Shown here: in pieces, positions 1-8,180 of the stretch
Position numbering within the stretch: the first letter of the stretch is position 1
Layout: every line of letters begins with the position of its first letter
DNA from: Cytophagaceae bacterium
Lineage (GTDB): Bacteria > Bacteroidota > Bacteroidia > Cytophagales > Flexibacteraceae
NCBI GenBank assembly: GCA_947464365.1
Contig: CANHWS010000030.1
Location: forward strand, 1-19,801
Length of the DNA: 19,801 nt
Direction of reading: 5' to 3'
Program-made: the position numbers and the translations under genes
Notes under the pieces: model-generated
Told to the model about the DNA's origin: nothing
Database searches by the model: none
The model's input: only the letters and a program-made list of their open reading frames with translations

Positions 1-91
1 CATTGACATTAGCAGTTTGCCACAGGGTGTATATGTGGTTAAGGTATCCGCCAATGGTCAGCAAACCAGCAAACGATTCGTTAAGCAATAG
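1..91 (+). CDS. 3' end of a T9SS-secreted protein (C-terminal sorting tail)
   Basis: The frame from base 2 to the TAG at 89-91 encodes 29 residues, including SSLPQGVYVVKV and ending KRFVKQ. This fits the end of the type IX secretion C-terminal sorting domain (Por secretion tail family): an 'l..G.Y.v.v' strand, a short polar turn, then a closing basic 'k.f.k' strand. Such tails direct Bacteroidota proteins through the outer membrane and are removed on export. Only the tail lies in the window, so the body of the protein and its function are unknown. A terminator follows 77 nt later. The family call rests on pattern recognition of a short segment, but position, length and closing basic strand all agree. 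Confidence 0.85.
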   Translation, partial: IDISSLPQGVYVVKVSANGQQTSKRFVKQ

Positions 92-168
92 CCCAAGCTG
101 ATCTCGAAACCTAGCAGCAGCTAGTAAATAGTGGTCGAGCTTTAGGCTAGGCCTTCTGCCAATGTAAC

Positions 169-213
169 CCTCAACAGGTTTGGTGCTCAATGCCGGACTT
201 GTTGAGGTTTTTT
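169..213 (+). terminator. Rho-independent terminator after the T9SS cargo gene
   Basis: Inverted arms CCTCAACA (169-176) and TGTTGAGG (200-207) are followed directly by six T residues (208-213). The loop is long (23 nt) but can fold further. The position downstream of the TAG at 89-91 fits termination of that gene before rnr. Confidence 0.75.
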
Positions 214-449
214 GTTGTTGGGTTAGATAGCAAATCGGCACCATCGGTCATATCAGGAAACCGATAGACACCCCTGGACGGCAGCCTCAAAATAATATTG
301 AAGGTAGATATGCAGCTAGGTTGTATTTTTGGGACGCTAATTGACTATTTAGCCTTCGGAAGGGTCATGATATACCGCTCTGACAGGCACAGCCACTAGC
401 CTACACAGCCAAACAAGCACCGACGGCCAAGAACAGAAGTCGGGTAGAG
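214..449 (+). other. Intergenic leader upstream of rnr
   Basis: I see no plausible gene in these 236 bases. They should hold the rnr promoter. TATTTTTG at 324-331 fits the Bacteroidota -7 consensus TAnnTTTG, but no TTTG sits at the expected distance upstream (the nearest TTG is at 298-300, 23 nt away). An odd palindrome CCTTC-g-GAAGG lies at 353-363. No strong Shine-Dalgarno sequence precedes the ATG, which is usual in this phylum. Confidence 0.4.
324..331 (+). promoter_or_regulatory. Candidate Bacteroidota -7 promoter element for rnr
   Basis: TATTTTTG matches TAnnTTTG at all fixed positions and lies 118 nt upstream of the rnr ATG. The -33 element is not convincing, so this is a weak call. 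Confidence 0.25.
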
Positions 450-2663
450 ATGAAGAAAAAACAACCTGCTCAATCAGCGGTAGAGCCCAAAAAAGGCCTC
501 AAGTATGACCACGAAGATATTCTGGAGTTTCTGGACCAGAATGCACGTCATACCTTTACTTTTAAGCAGTTGGCACGCCAGCTCAACATCACCACCAAGG
601 ACGAAAAGGTCGAATTAGCCCTCGTCCTACAACAATTATCAGATAATGGTGGGCTAACGATGCTGGGTGATGGTTCATTCCAGAGTGTGAAAGGTCAGCG
701 GATAATCACCGGTCGTTGTGACTTTGTAAACGCAAGGTTTGCCTGGATCGTGAGTCCCGAAACCGAAGAGGATACGAAGGTTCAGGCAGATCATCTTCTA
801 TGGGCCCAAGACGGCGACATGGTCAAGGTCCGGCTCTTCAACTATAAAAACCGAGGTGGTCAAGAAGGCGAGGTCGTCGAGATTTTATCCAGAGCTCGTA
901 CAACATTTGTCGGCAAATTAGAAAACAGAGGTCGTTTTGCCTTTGTTATCCCGGACAACAAACGAGCCCACTTTGATATTTTCGTGGCTGGCGAGGATAC
1001 CATGGATGCGCCATCGGGCCACAAGGTAATTGTCCAGATCGTGGACTGGGGTAATGCCGAGCGCAACCCAGTTGGTATCGTGACGGACATATTAGGAGCA
1101 GCTGGCGAGAACAACACCGAGATGCACGCCATTTTGGCTGAGTTTGGTTTGCCATCTGCCTTTCCACCAGCGGTTGAAGCAGAGGCTGAAGCCATTTCGG
1201 GCACCATACCTGCTTCCGAGATCGCCAAGAGGCGTGATATGCGCAAGGTTTTGACCTTCACGATCGACCCTGTTGATGCAAAGGACTTTGATGATGCCCT
1301 TTCGTTTGAAGAATTACCCAACGGTAATTTCAGCATCGGGATCCACATTGCAGACGTTACCTACTATATCAAGCCTAACACCGAGCTAGAGCGTGAAGCC
1401 TATAGCCGCGCGACATCGGTCTATCTGGTAGATAGAGTCGTGCCGATGTTGCCGGAAAAACTTAGCAACAACTTGTGCTCACTCGTCCCGCACGAGGACA
1501 GGTTGACCTTTGGTGCGATTTTCGAGATCGACCCACAAGGCCATATCGTAGACGAGTGGTTCGGCAGGACTGTCATTTATAGTGATCACCGATTTAGCTA
1601 TGAGTCCGCTCAGGAGGTTCTGGATAATAAAGATGGCTTACACCTTCGGCCCCTGACTATCCTGAATGAACTGGCGCATAAACTACGTGATATCAGGTTC
1701 CAGAACGGTGCCATTGGGTTCGAAAGCCCAGAGGTCAAATTCGTGCTAGATGAGCGTGGCAAACCGCTTGCCGTGACCCCTAAGGTGCGGAAGGATACCC
1801 ACAAGTTGGTCGAAGAGTTTATGCTATTAGCCAACAAACAAGTGGCTGAGTTTGTATTCAACAAACGTAAAGGCAAACTCCGCAACACGATGGTCTACAG
1901 GATTCATGAGCCGCCACATCAAGAGCGCGTCAAGATTTTTGCAGCCTTTAGTAAGAAGTTCGGCTATAAACTAAGTCTTGAGCCTGACCAAATCAGTGCA
2001 AGCCTCAATAACTTTATTGAGGCCCTACAAGGGAAACCCGAGCAAGATGTCCTACAGAACCTAGCCATCCGGACAATGACCAAGGCTAGATACAGTACAG
2101 AAGTCATTGGCCACTTCGGACTTGCCTTCAAACACTACTCTCACTTTACGAGCCCAATCCGTCGGTATCCGGATATGATGGCACACCGTCTGTTGCAACA
2201 CTACCTAGACGGTGGCGACCCAGTAGATGCACAAGCCGAAGAGGCTAAGTGCAAACACAGCAGTGATATGGAGAAAAAAGCTGCAGATGCCGAGCGTGCA
2301 AGTATCAAATACAAGCAGGTCGAGTTTATGCAGCTCCAGAACACCAGCCGCACATGGGATGGTATCGTCAGCGGAGTTACCGAATGGGGCTTTTATGTCG
2401 AGATAACCGAAACCAAATGCGAAGGTTTGGTCCGGATAAGTGACCTGCGAGACGACTTTTATGAGCTCGATTCGGATAACTATCGCCTGATTGGCCAACG
2501 CACCAAACGCACCATCAACTTTGGCGACAAAATTGAGGTCCGGGTAAAGGCCACCAACCTAGAAAAACGAACCATTGACCTCGTGTTAGTTGATGAGGAC
2601 CTGGAACGGTACAAACGTGCTAAAAACAGCCCTCGGAGCACCAAAGCCAAACGCTATCATTAA
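450..2663 (+). CDS. rnr: Ribonuclease R (3'-5' exoribonuclease)
   Basis: This 737-residue protein has the normal RNase R architecture. It starts with a winged-helix-like region (about 20-62), followed by two OB-fold cold-shock domains (about 87-205). The RNB catalytic domain (about 262-600) contains IDPVDAKDFDDA; D273, D279, D281 and D282 correspond to the metal-binding and catalytic aspartates of the family. The conserved HFTSPIRRYPD stretch is near residue 566. A C-terminal S1 domain (about 633-718) and a short Lys/Arg-rich tail follow. RNase R is a cytoplasmic, processive, hydrolytic exonuclease that degrades structured RNA, rRNA and mRNA. The ATG at 450 is preferred because the basic MKKK start fits family N-termini and no in-frame ATG is close upstream. 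It is the first gene of the rnr-kup-mutL run. No damage or unusual residues were seen. Confidence 0.97.
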   Translation: MKKKQPAQSAVEPKKGLKYDHEDILEFLDQNARHTFTFKQLARQLNITTKDEKVELALVLQQLSDNGGLTMLGDGSFQSVKGQRIITGRCDFVNARFAWIVSPETEEDTKVQADHLLWAQDGDMVKVRLFNYKNRGGQEGEVVEILSRARTTFVGKLENRGRFAFVIPDNKRAHFDIFVAGEDTMDAPSGHKVIVQIVDWGNAERNPVGIVTDILGAAGENNTEMHAILAEFGLPSAFPPAVEAEAEAISGTIPASEIAKRRDMRKVLTFTIDPVDAKDFDDALSFEELPNGNFSIGIHIADVTYYIKPNTELEREAYSRATSVYLVDRVVPMLPEKLSNNLCSLVPHEDRLTFGAIFEIDPQGHIVDEWFGRTVIYSDHRFSYESAQEVLDNKDGLHLRPLTILNELAHKLRDIRFQNGAIGFESPEVKFVLDERGKPLAVTPKVRKDTHKLVEEFMLLANKQVAEFVFNKRKGKLRNTMVYRIHEPPHQERVKIFAAFSKKFGYKLSLEPDQISASLNNFIEALQGKPEQDVLQNLAIRTMTKARYSTEVIGHFGLAFKHYSHFTSPIRRYPDMMAHRLLQHYLDGGDPVDAQAEEAKCKHSSDMEKKAADAERASIKYKQVEFMQLQNTSRTWDGIVSGVTEWGFYVEITETKCEGLVRISDLRDDFYELDSDNYRLIGQRTKRTINFGDKIEVRVKATNLEKRTIDLVLVDEDLERYKRAKNSPRSTKAKRYH

Positions 2664-2786
2664 CCAAAAAGGGATTTGGGTTATCATACCGTCCTAGGCA
2701 CTAGTGTTGACAGTCGGGCAAGATGGTAACCTTAAGTATAAAGAAGGGCACCAGCAGCCGACCAATAACTTAGATCGTGAATCATA

Positions 2787-4739
2787 ATGCAAAGTAGCAC
2801 ATCCGACCATAACGCATCCTTACACAAGGTTACGGCGGCGGGTATCCTGATCAGTATCGGTATCGTTTTTGGTGATATCGGCACATCCCCTCTATATGCG
2901 TTTGGTGCCATCATTGGCGAGCGACCAATCAGCGAGATGTTGGTCTTAGGAGGTTTGTCCTGTGTTTTCTGGACACTAACCCTACTAACAACAATCAAGT
3001 ACGTCATCATTACGCTCAGGGCTGACAACCGTGGTGAGGGTGGAGTGTTTTCGCTTTATGCGCTGGTCCGCCGCTTCAAGAAATGGTTGTTGTTCCCTGC
3101 CATAATCGGGGGTAGCTTCCTGCTTGCAGATGGAATTATCACCCCTCCTATTTCGGTTTCATCTGCCATCGAAGGACTCAAGATCTTCAGCCCAGACCTG
3201 AACACGGTGCCAATCGTGATCGTGATCCTGATCCTGATCTTTATGGCACAACAGCTTGGGACGAACCTCATTGGGAAAGCCTTTGGGCCGATTATGTTGG
3301 TCTGGTTTAGCTTTTTGGCCGTGATGGGTTCCATCCAAGTGATTGCGAACCCTGCGATTTTGGCGGCCCTATCCCCACATTACGCCATCCAACTCTTGGT
3401 GGCCTACCCAGAAGGTTTCTGGCTATTGGGTGCTGTTTTCCTCTGCACCACCGGGGCCGAGGCCCTATACAGCGACATGGGCCACTGCGGCCGGAATAAT
3501 ATCAGAGTCAGCTGGGTCTTTGTCAAGACAGCCCTTTTGCTCAACTATGCGGGGCAAGGTGCCTGGATGCTAAAGCATGTTGGCGAAACCCTACATGGTG
3601 CCCGACCATTCTACGAAATCGTCCCTGCCGAGCTATTACTTCCGGCCATCGGACTTGCTACGCTTGCAACTATAATTGCAAGCCAGGCACTCATCAGTGG
3701 GTCATTCACCCTGATTAGTGAGGCCATGCGCCTCAACCTCTGGCCCAAACTCAGGATCATCTACCCAACTAATTTCAGGGGCCAACTTTATATACCTGCC
3801 ATCAACTGGATGCTAATGGTAGGCTGCATTAGCGTTGTCCTCTACTTCGAAGAATCGGAGAAGATGGAAGCTGCCTATGGCTTAGCTGTAACCCTCACGA
3901 TGATGATGACCACGCTGTTGATCGCAAGCTTCTTGTTGATCAGGCGTCAGAACAAGTTCCTGATCCTACTGATTACCATTGTATTCCTGAGCATAGAAGT
4001 TTCGTTCCTGATCGCGAATGCCACCAAGTTCACCGATGGTGGCTGGGTTAGCATTTTGTTTGGTTTTGGGCTCTTCATCATGATGTTTATCTGGAACCGT
4101 GCCCGTGCCCTTAAAGATCGGTTGGTAGAGTATGAGTCTGTGAACGAGTTTTTGCCGATCCTGAAACAGCTTTCTGCCGACCTCACTGTGCCGAAGTATG
4201 CAACACACTTGGTATATCTTACTGCTTCGGACGGGCCTCATAAGATTGAGAAAAAGATTCTATACTCGGTTTTCCAAAGGGCGCCCAAAAGGGCAGACGT
4301 CTATTGGTTCATCCATATTAATGTGGTAGATGAGCCTTACAACCTTAGCTACAAAACTGATATCCTTGCTGAGGACGACGTGGTCTGGATCACGTTTAAC
4401 TTAGGATTCCGGATCGAGCCAAGGATCAATATGTACTTTAGGATGGTGGTCGAGGAACTGGTCAGGAATCAGGAGATTGACATCAAAAGCCGCTATGCTT
4501 CGCTGAGCCAAAACAACATGGCAGGCGACTTTAGGTTCGTTATCTTGGAGAGTTTCCTGAGCTATGACAACAAGCTTAGCCTTGTGGACCGCCTCACGAT
4601 GAATGGCTATTACAATCTGTCGCGCTTTAGCCTCAACGACAAGCGTAGCTATGGCCTTGACACGAGCAATGTGACGATTGAAAAAACGCCATTGGTCGTA
4701 ACACCAATCAAAAACATCCGCCTAACTAGAGAGATTTAG
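2787..4739 (+). CDS. kup: Kup/HAK-family potassium uptake permease
   Basis: The 650-residue inner-membrane protein carries Kup signatures. GIVFGDIGTSPLY (residues 26-37 region) is in the first membrane helix, NRGEGGVFSLYAL is in the following loop, ADGIITPP is in helix 3, and GAEALYSDMGHCGRNNI is near residue 225. Strongly hydrophobic segments, roughly a dozen, run to about residue 435. The last ~210 residues are hydrophilic and form the usual cytoplasmic domain. Kup proteins import K+ in symport with protons and work at low external K+. The length is close to family norms (about 620-650). The ATG at 2787 gives a short polar N-terminus before helix 1, as expected. It lies 123 nt after rnr and 104 nt before mutL. 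I saw no clear terminator on either side, so read-through between these genes is possible. Confidence 0.97.
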   Translation: MQSSTSDHNASLHKVTAAGILISIGIVFGDIGTSPLYAFGAIIGERPISEMLVLGGLSCVFWTLTLLTTIKYVIITLRADNRGEGGVFSLYALVRRFKKWLLFPAIIGGSFLLADGIITPPISVSSAIEGLKIFSPDLNTVPIVIVILILIFMAQQLGTNLIGKAFGPIMLVWFSFLAVMGSIQVIANPAILAALSPHYAIQLLVAYPEGFWLLGAVFLCTTGAEALYSDMGHCGRNNIRVSWVFVKTALLLNYAGQGAWMLKHVGETLHGARPFYEIVPAELLLPAIGLATLATIIASQALISGSFTLISEAMRLNLWPKLRIIYPTNFRGQLYIPAINWMLMVGCISVVLYFEESEKMEAAYGLAVTLTMMMTTLLIASFLLIRRQNKFLILLITIVFLSIEVSFLIANATKFTDGGWVSILFGFGLFIMMFIWNRARALKDRLVEYESVNEFLPILKQLSADLTVPKYATHLVYLTASDGPHKIEKKILYSVFQRAPKRADVYWFIHINVVDEPYNLSYKTDILAEDDVVWITFNLGFRIEPRINMYFRMVVEELVRNQEIDIKSRYASLSQNNMAGDFRFVILESFLSYDNKLSLVDRLTMNGYYNLSRFSLNDKRSYGLDTSNVTIEKTPLVVTPIKNIRLTREI

Positions 4740-4843
4740 TTCACGGAAGCATGAAATAATCTTGCCCAAACTAAGGGGCAGAATGGCAAGTATATTGGGC
4801 TATCCCACTGCCAAAAAGGCCACATCTGGCTTATCTTTACTCT

Positions 4844-6799
4844 GTGGAAGACATCATCTACTTGTTGCCAGACGCTGTTGCGAACCAGATCGCAGCTGGC
4901 GAGGTCGTGCAACGGCCTGCATCGGTTGTCAAGGAGCTATTAGAAAACGCTGTTGACGCTGGCGCCACACAGGTCACGCTTATCATCAAGGATGCTGGAA
5001 AGGGGCTGATCCAGGTTGTGGACAATGGCAAAGGTATGAGCTTTAATGACGCCGCCATGTGTTTTGAGCGGCATGCCACAAGCAAACTTCGGTCGGCTGA
5101 AGACCTATTTGCCCTGAGAACAATGGGGTTCCGTGGGGAGGCAATGGCTAGTATCGCAGCCGTGGCGCAGGTCGAGATGAAGACCAAACAGCACGACCAA
5201 GAGGTTGGTACCCTCATCCAAGTGGATGGCAGCGAGATCCTGAAACGAGAACCAACTGCCTGTAATACTGGCACCTCAACCTCGGTCCGGAACTTATTTT
5301 TTAACACACCAGTTAGGCGAAATTTCCTGAAGTCTAATGCTGCAGAAACCAAACTAGTTCTGGAAGAGCTCCAAAGAGTAGCACTAGCCTACCCCGAGAT
5401 TGCCTTCAACGTATTTAACAATGACCAAGAGGTCAGCCGCTGGCCAAGTGGCAAACTCAGCCAACGCATTGTGGATGTGTTTGGCAACCAGTACCGTGGT
5501 CAACTACTACCCTGCCAAGAGGAGCTAACCTCAACATCGGTACAGGGCTATGTTGGTAAACCAGAGTTTGCCCGCCGGACCAAAGGTGACCAATACCTAT
5601 TTGTTAATGATCGGTTTGTACGGTCGCCCAGTTTGTTCCATGCCATCGCTTCGGCTTTCGAAGGGTTGCTACCTCCGGATACCTATCCTTTTTATGTGAT
5701 CAAAATCAGGATCGATCCGCAATTGATTGACGTTAATGTCCATCCCAGCAAAACTGAAATCAAGTTCCAGGATGAGCGCATTGTCTACTCGGTAATACAG
5801 ATTGCTGTCAAACGTGCTTTGGCCACATTCCAGATTGTACCCTCGATAGACTTTGAGGAAAACATCAATCACGGGTTCAACTCCATTGACTTTTCGGGTG
5901 CTGTTGTGCCACCCAATCTTGGAACCAACCGCACAAACTCGAACATCCCGGCTGGCAATAACTGGCAACCAAATCACCAGCGGACCTCGCAACAACAGGC
6001 CGAAAACTTCCTAAAGTTACAGGCACCACTCCAGAGCCAATCAGCGCAAGTCCCTTTGCCATTGGCTAACCCCGATGGCATCAATACGCTACATTCCTCA
6101 AGGCTCAACCAACAACATCATACCTTCCCCGATGGCAGCACGGCGGTAATGGTCTCCAGTGGTCTATCACGCCTTGACCATAACCGCCCCAAACTCCCTC
6201 ACCTTGAAGACCAAGAAACGACTGGCCAAGACCCTATGTTGGTGCTCGGTCGCTTTATCGTTAAGGCTTACGACCATGGACTAATGCTGGTCAATGTCCG
6301 GGCTGCACTAGAACGCATTAGTTACGAACGTTTGCAACGCCAACGCGAACACCCCAGCCATGGTGCGCAAGCCAATATTTTCCAGCAAACGTTGCGCCTT
6401 GGCCCTGCAGACTATCAGCTAGCGGTTGATATGCAAGAGGAATTGGCGATCCTCGGTCTGGTGATTGAGCCATTCGGCAGCAATAGCATCGTTATCCGGA
6501 GCCTACCGCCCGATTATGTCCAGACACCTGGCAGCACCGAGGCCTCTGTGCTAGAAGAACTATTGGAGCTCATTAAACAACCAGGCAACAACCAAACACT
6601 ACCCTATCGGGAGCGCATGATCAGGAGCATGGCCAAACAACAAGCCAGCCGAGCCGATCGCCCACGCACCATTGAGGCACAAGAGGAGCTGATCAGCCGC
6701 TTGCTGGCCACCAACGTACCACACTACACCCCCGATGGCCGTCCCACCATGATCATGCTAGATGGCGATAAACTTGAGGCAGCACTAAAACTCAGCTAG
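4844..6799 (+). CDS. mutL: DNA mismatch repair protein MutL (GTG start)
   Basis: This 651-residue protein has the GHKL ATPase N-terminus: VANQIAAGEVVQRPASVVKE, the presumed catalytic base E31, N35, DNGKGM (60-65) and GFRGEAMASIAAV near 100. The transducer domain contains VNDRFVRSP and VNVHPSKTEIKF. A Gln/Asn/Ser-rich linker (about 345-460) leads to the C-terminal dimerisation domain. MutL couples mismatch recognition by MutS to strand removal. The start is GTG at 4844; it places the protein exactly at the usual family N-terminus, and no in-frame ATG exists nearby upstream. In the C-terminal domain, the site where nicking MutLs have DQHA(x)2E(x)4E reads NVRAALERISYE (484-495), and where they have CPHGRP this protein has TPDGRP (629-634). 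The endonuclease centre is therefore not of the canonical form. E490 and E495 remain. Confidence 0.97.
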   Translation: MEDIIYLLPDAVANQIAAGEVVQRPASVVKELLENAVDAGATQVTLIIKDAGKGLIQVVDNGKGMSFNDAAMCFERHATSKLRSAEDLFALRTMGFRGEAMASIAAVAQVEMKTKQHDQEVGTLIQVDGSEILKREPTACNTGTSTSVRNLFFNTPVRRNFLKSNAAETKLVLEELQRVALAYPEIAFNVFNNDQEVSRWPSGKLSQRIVDVFGNQYRGQLLPCQEELTSTSVQGYVGKPEFARRTKGDQYLFVNDRFVRSPSLFHAIASAFEGLLPPDTYPFYVIKIRIDPQLIDVNVHPSKTEIKFQDERIVYSVIQIAVKRALATFQIVPSIDFEENINHGFNSIDFSGAVVPPNLGTNRTNSNIPAGNNWQPNHQRTSQQQAENFLKLQAPLQSQSAQVPLPLANPDGINTLHSSRLNQQHHTFPDGSTAVMVSSGLSRLDHNRPKLPHLEDQETTGQDPMLVLGRFIVKAYDHGLMLVNVRAALERISYERLQRQREHPSHGAQANIFQQTLRLGPADYQLAVDMQEELAILGLVIEPFGSNSIVIRSLPPDYVQTPGSTEASVLEELLELIKQPGNNQTLPYRERMIRSMAKQQASRADRPRTIEAQEELISRLLATNVPHYTPDGRPTMIMLDGDKLEAALKLS

Positions 6800-6898
6800 C
6801 TGGAGGCAAGGCTCTTGTACAAAAAAAGGGCCCAAAATGTGGTCTAATGGCCTCTATTTCGTAATATTGCAGCCCAATCAGCAAACGTGCTGACCGAT

Positions 6899-6973
6899 GG
6901 CCTCATAGTTCAACGGATAGAATAGAAGTTTCCTAAACTTTAGATCTGGGTTCGATTCCCGGTGAGGCTACCA
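6899..6973 (+). tRNA. tRNA-Arg (anticodon CCT)
   Basis: A full cloverleaf can be drawn. The acceptor stem pairs 6899-6905 with 6963-6969, with a G-U first pair. The D arm is GTTC/GAAT (6908-6911, 6920-6923). The anticodon stem GAAGT/ACTTT encloses loop TTCCTAA, with anticodon CCT at 6932-6934. The variable loop is four bases. The T arm CTGGG/CCCGG encloses TTCGATT. The discriminator is A6970 and CCA is encoded at 6971-6973. It decodes AGG. tRNA genes are common integration targets, and the sequence just downstream contains a broken recombinase gene. Confidence 0.96.
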
Positions 6974-7015
6974 AAGCGGAATGCACTGAGAAATCAGACA
7001 GCATTCCGCTTTTTT
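6974..7015 (+). terminator. Rho-independent terminator of tRNA-Arg
   Basis: An 11-bp perfect inverted repeat, AAGCGGAATGC (6974-6984) and GCATTCCGCTT (7001-7011), has a 16-nt loop and runs into a T tract at 7010-7015. It starts immediately after the CCA. The opposite strand lacks a comparable T run. It overlaps the stop codon of the minus-strand recombinase remnant by two bases. Confidence 0.9.
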
Positions 7016-7453
7016 ATTTTCCAATAGCTCCTGATAATAAGCAGCTTAGCTCAAATATACCATTGACCTTTGGGGTTCGATAATGGCCTAAAACCTTGTT
7101 ATTGGTAATACCAGTGGTGAAGATGGTTTTCTGGAGTTTTTGCTTGGTCCTGAAGTCGGCTTTTTGCCACAAAAACGGCATTTTTGAGGCCATATAGAGG
7201 GTTTTGTCTAGCAGGTGTTCGAGGTTCGATAAATTGACAACAATGCTGCTGAGTTCTATTTCTCTGATTTCATCCTTGTATTTACTGTTGTATCTCAGTT
7301 AGTAGTCTTTCTCCAAATCACCGATGACGTAGCGCTCTTCTAAGGCTTCCAGATTCTTCTTGAGGGCAGCGAGGTTGTCTTTAAGGGGCTTGTCCGCAGC
7401 TTTGGTAAGATAAGTGACCAAGTCATCAAGCAAGCCTTTGTGGATACATTAGG
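7014..7453 (-). pseudogene. Serine site-specific recombinase, C-terminal remnant
   Basis: Reading the minus strand, one frame runs from about 7453 down to TAA at 7016-7014. It encodes LEALEERYVIGDLEKDY, then an in-frame TAA (7301-7299), then LRYNSKYKDEI, IVVNLSNLEHLLDK, FLWQKADFRTKQKLQK and HYRTPKVNGIF. This order (basic helical linker, 'LSNLxxxLDK', 'W..aDFxTKQKLQ', 'RTPKVN') is that of the C-terminal part of serine recombinases from Bacteroidota mobile elements. These enzymes integrate, excise or resolve DNA. The catalytic resolvase domain and zinc-ribbon part are absent; the frame closes with another stop just beyond 7453. With truncation and an internal stop it cannot be functional. The family call is from recognised motifs, not a search. 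Confidence 0.8.
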
Positions 7454-7469
7454 CCACGAAAGTGATTAG

Positions 7470-7822
7470 TCCAATTACCTACCTGAGCCACTGGTCCAGT
7501 TTATCGCTTTCTACGAGGTTGGGGAGACGCTGGAAGCTGTGGTTTAGAACGGCATGTCCACTGAGCTTAAGTTGCTCTTTCCGAATTACACCTTCCACAA
7601 GCACCAGTCCGAAGCCACAAAGCTAGCGAAGGCAGGGAGGGGATTTATCATAACTTCAGGCACGGGTCGGGCAAGTCACTTAAATACCTATTTAACATCC
7701 TTGACTACGGCATCAAAGAGCGAGTGGCTGAGAACACATCGGTGAAAGCCATTTTAGTGTACCCAATGAACGCCTTGCTCAATAACCAGTATCACGATGT
7801 AGAGAAGTACCTTCTGAACTGA
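7470..7822 (+). pseudogene. SF2 (DEAD/DEAH-type) helicase remnant, frameshifted
   Basis: The frame beginning near 7470 reads NYLPEPLVQFIAFYEVGETLE, is broken by TAG (7545-7547; another TAG at 7467-7469), and continues FPNYTFHKHQSEATKLA then GFIITSGTG. At 7668-7669 one base is missing. Shifting frame restores GKSLKYLFNILDYGIKE and VKAILVYPMNALLNNQYHD, then TGA at 7820-7822. 'KHQ.EA', 'TSGTG(S)GKS' and 'VYPMNAL.N.Q' are the Q-motif region, Walker A and motif Ia of large SF2 helicases, including defence-associated ones such as DrmA-like proteins. Only about 117 codons of a protein that normally exceeds 1000 residues remain, and the deletion falls inside Walker A. It is non-functional. Helicase identity is firm; the defence link is inference. 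Confidence 0.78.
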
Positions 7823-8160
7823 ATGAAGGCGAAGTGTGATTCCAAATTGAAAGGTATAGCTGGACTTTATTAGAGGAAAAGCTAACGGCAAACCTAGAGG
7901 TCAAATCCTTCTTTGACTTTAGGCCCCTCCAGCCAAACCTTCCATACTCAAACTGATAGAGCGCCGCTGGAGGCAAGGATCAGCTTGAAGAAGAACCCAA
8001 AGCCCCACAAGCTAACAGCTGTTTTTGGGTCTGACATCGGCTCATTTTTTGCAACCTGGCAACCCCTTAAAGCCAGAACCAACAGCCAGCATTGTCATCA
8101 AATTGCGCATCAAGGACTAAGCCCCAAAGCTCGAGTTCCTAACGTGTTTTTGACTGTTTC
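7823..8160. other. Degenerate stretch with coding scraps, no assignable gene
   Basis: No intact gene is recognised. A plus-strand stretch at 7840-7956 reads like real protein (it includes FQIERYSWTLLEEKL and FFDFRPLQPNLPY) and is bounded by TGA codons at 7837 and 7954. It is in a different frame from the helicase. A second protein-like stretch near 8050-8115 includes PGNPLKPEPTASIVIKLRIKD and ends at TAA. I do not recognise either family. An apparent frame at 7913-8230 crosses these and looks spurious. This reads as continuation of the decayed element. Confidence 0.5.
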
Positions 8161-8180
8161 GCAGTTACCCGGTACCATCG

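Noticed and set aside
2707..2742. TTGACA and TATAAA upstream of kup as a sigma70-type promoter.
   Set aside because: The spacing is 24 nt, too long, and Bacteroidota use a different consensus.
4764..4800. GCCCAA/TTGGGC inverted repeat between kup and mutL as a terminator.
   Set aside because: Only 6 bp, a 25-nt loop and no T tract.
4762..4956. 64-codon frame overlapping the start of mutL.
   Set aside because: It overlaps the highly conserved MutL N-terminus in another frame, so it is a shadow.
7072..7081. GGGTTCGAT also occurs in the T-loop of tRNA-Arg (6948-6956), suggesting an att repeat.
   Set aside because: The downstream copy is explained by minus-strand coding for the conserved RTPKVN of the recombinase remnant; nine bases is too short for an att claim.
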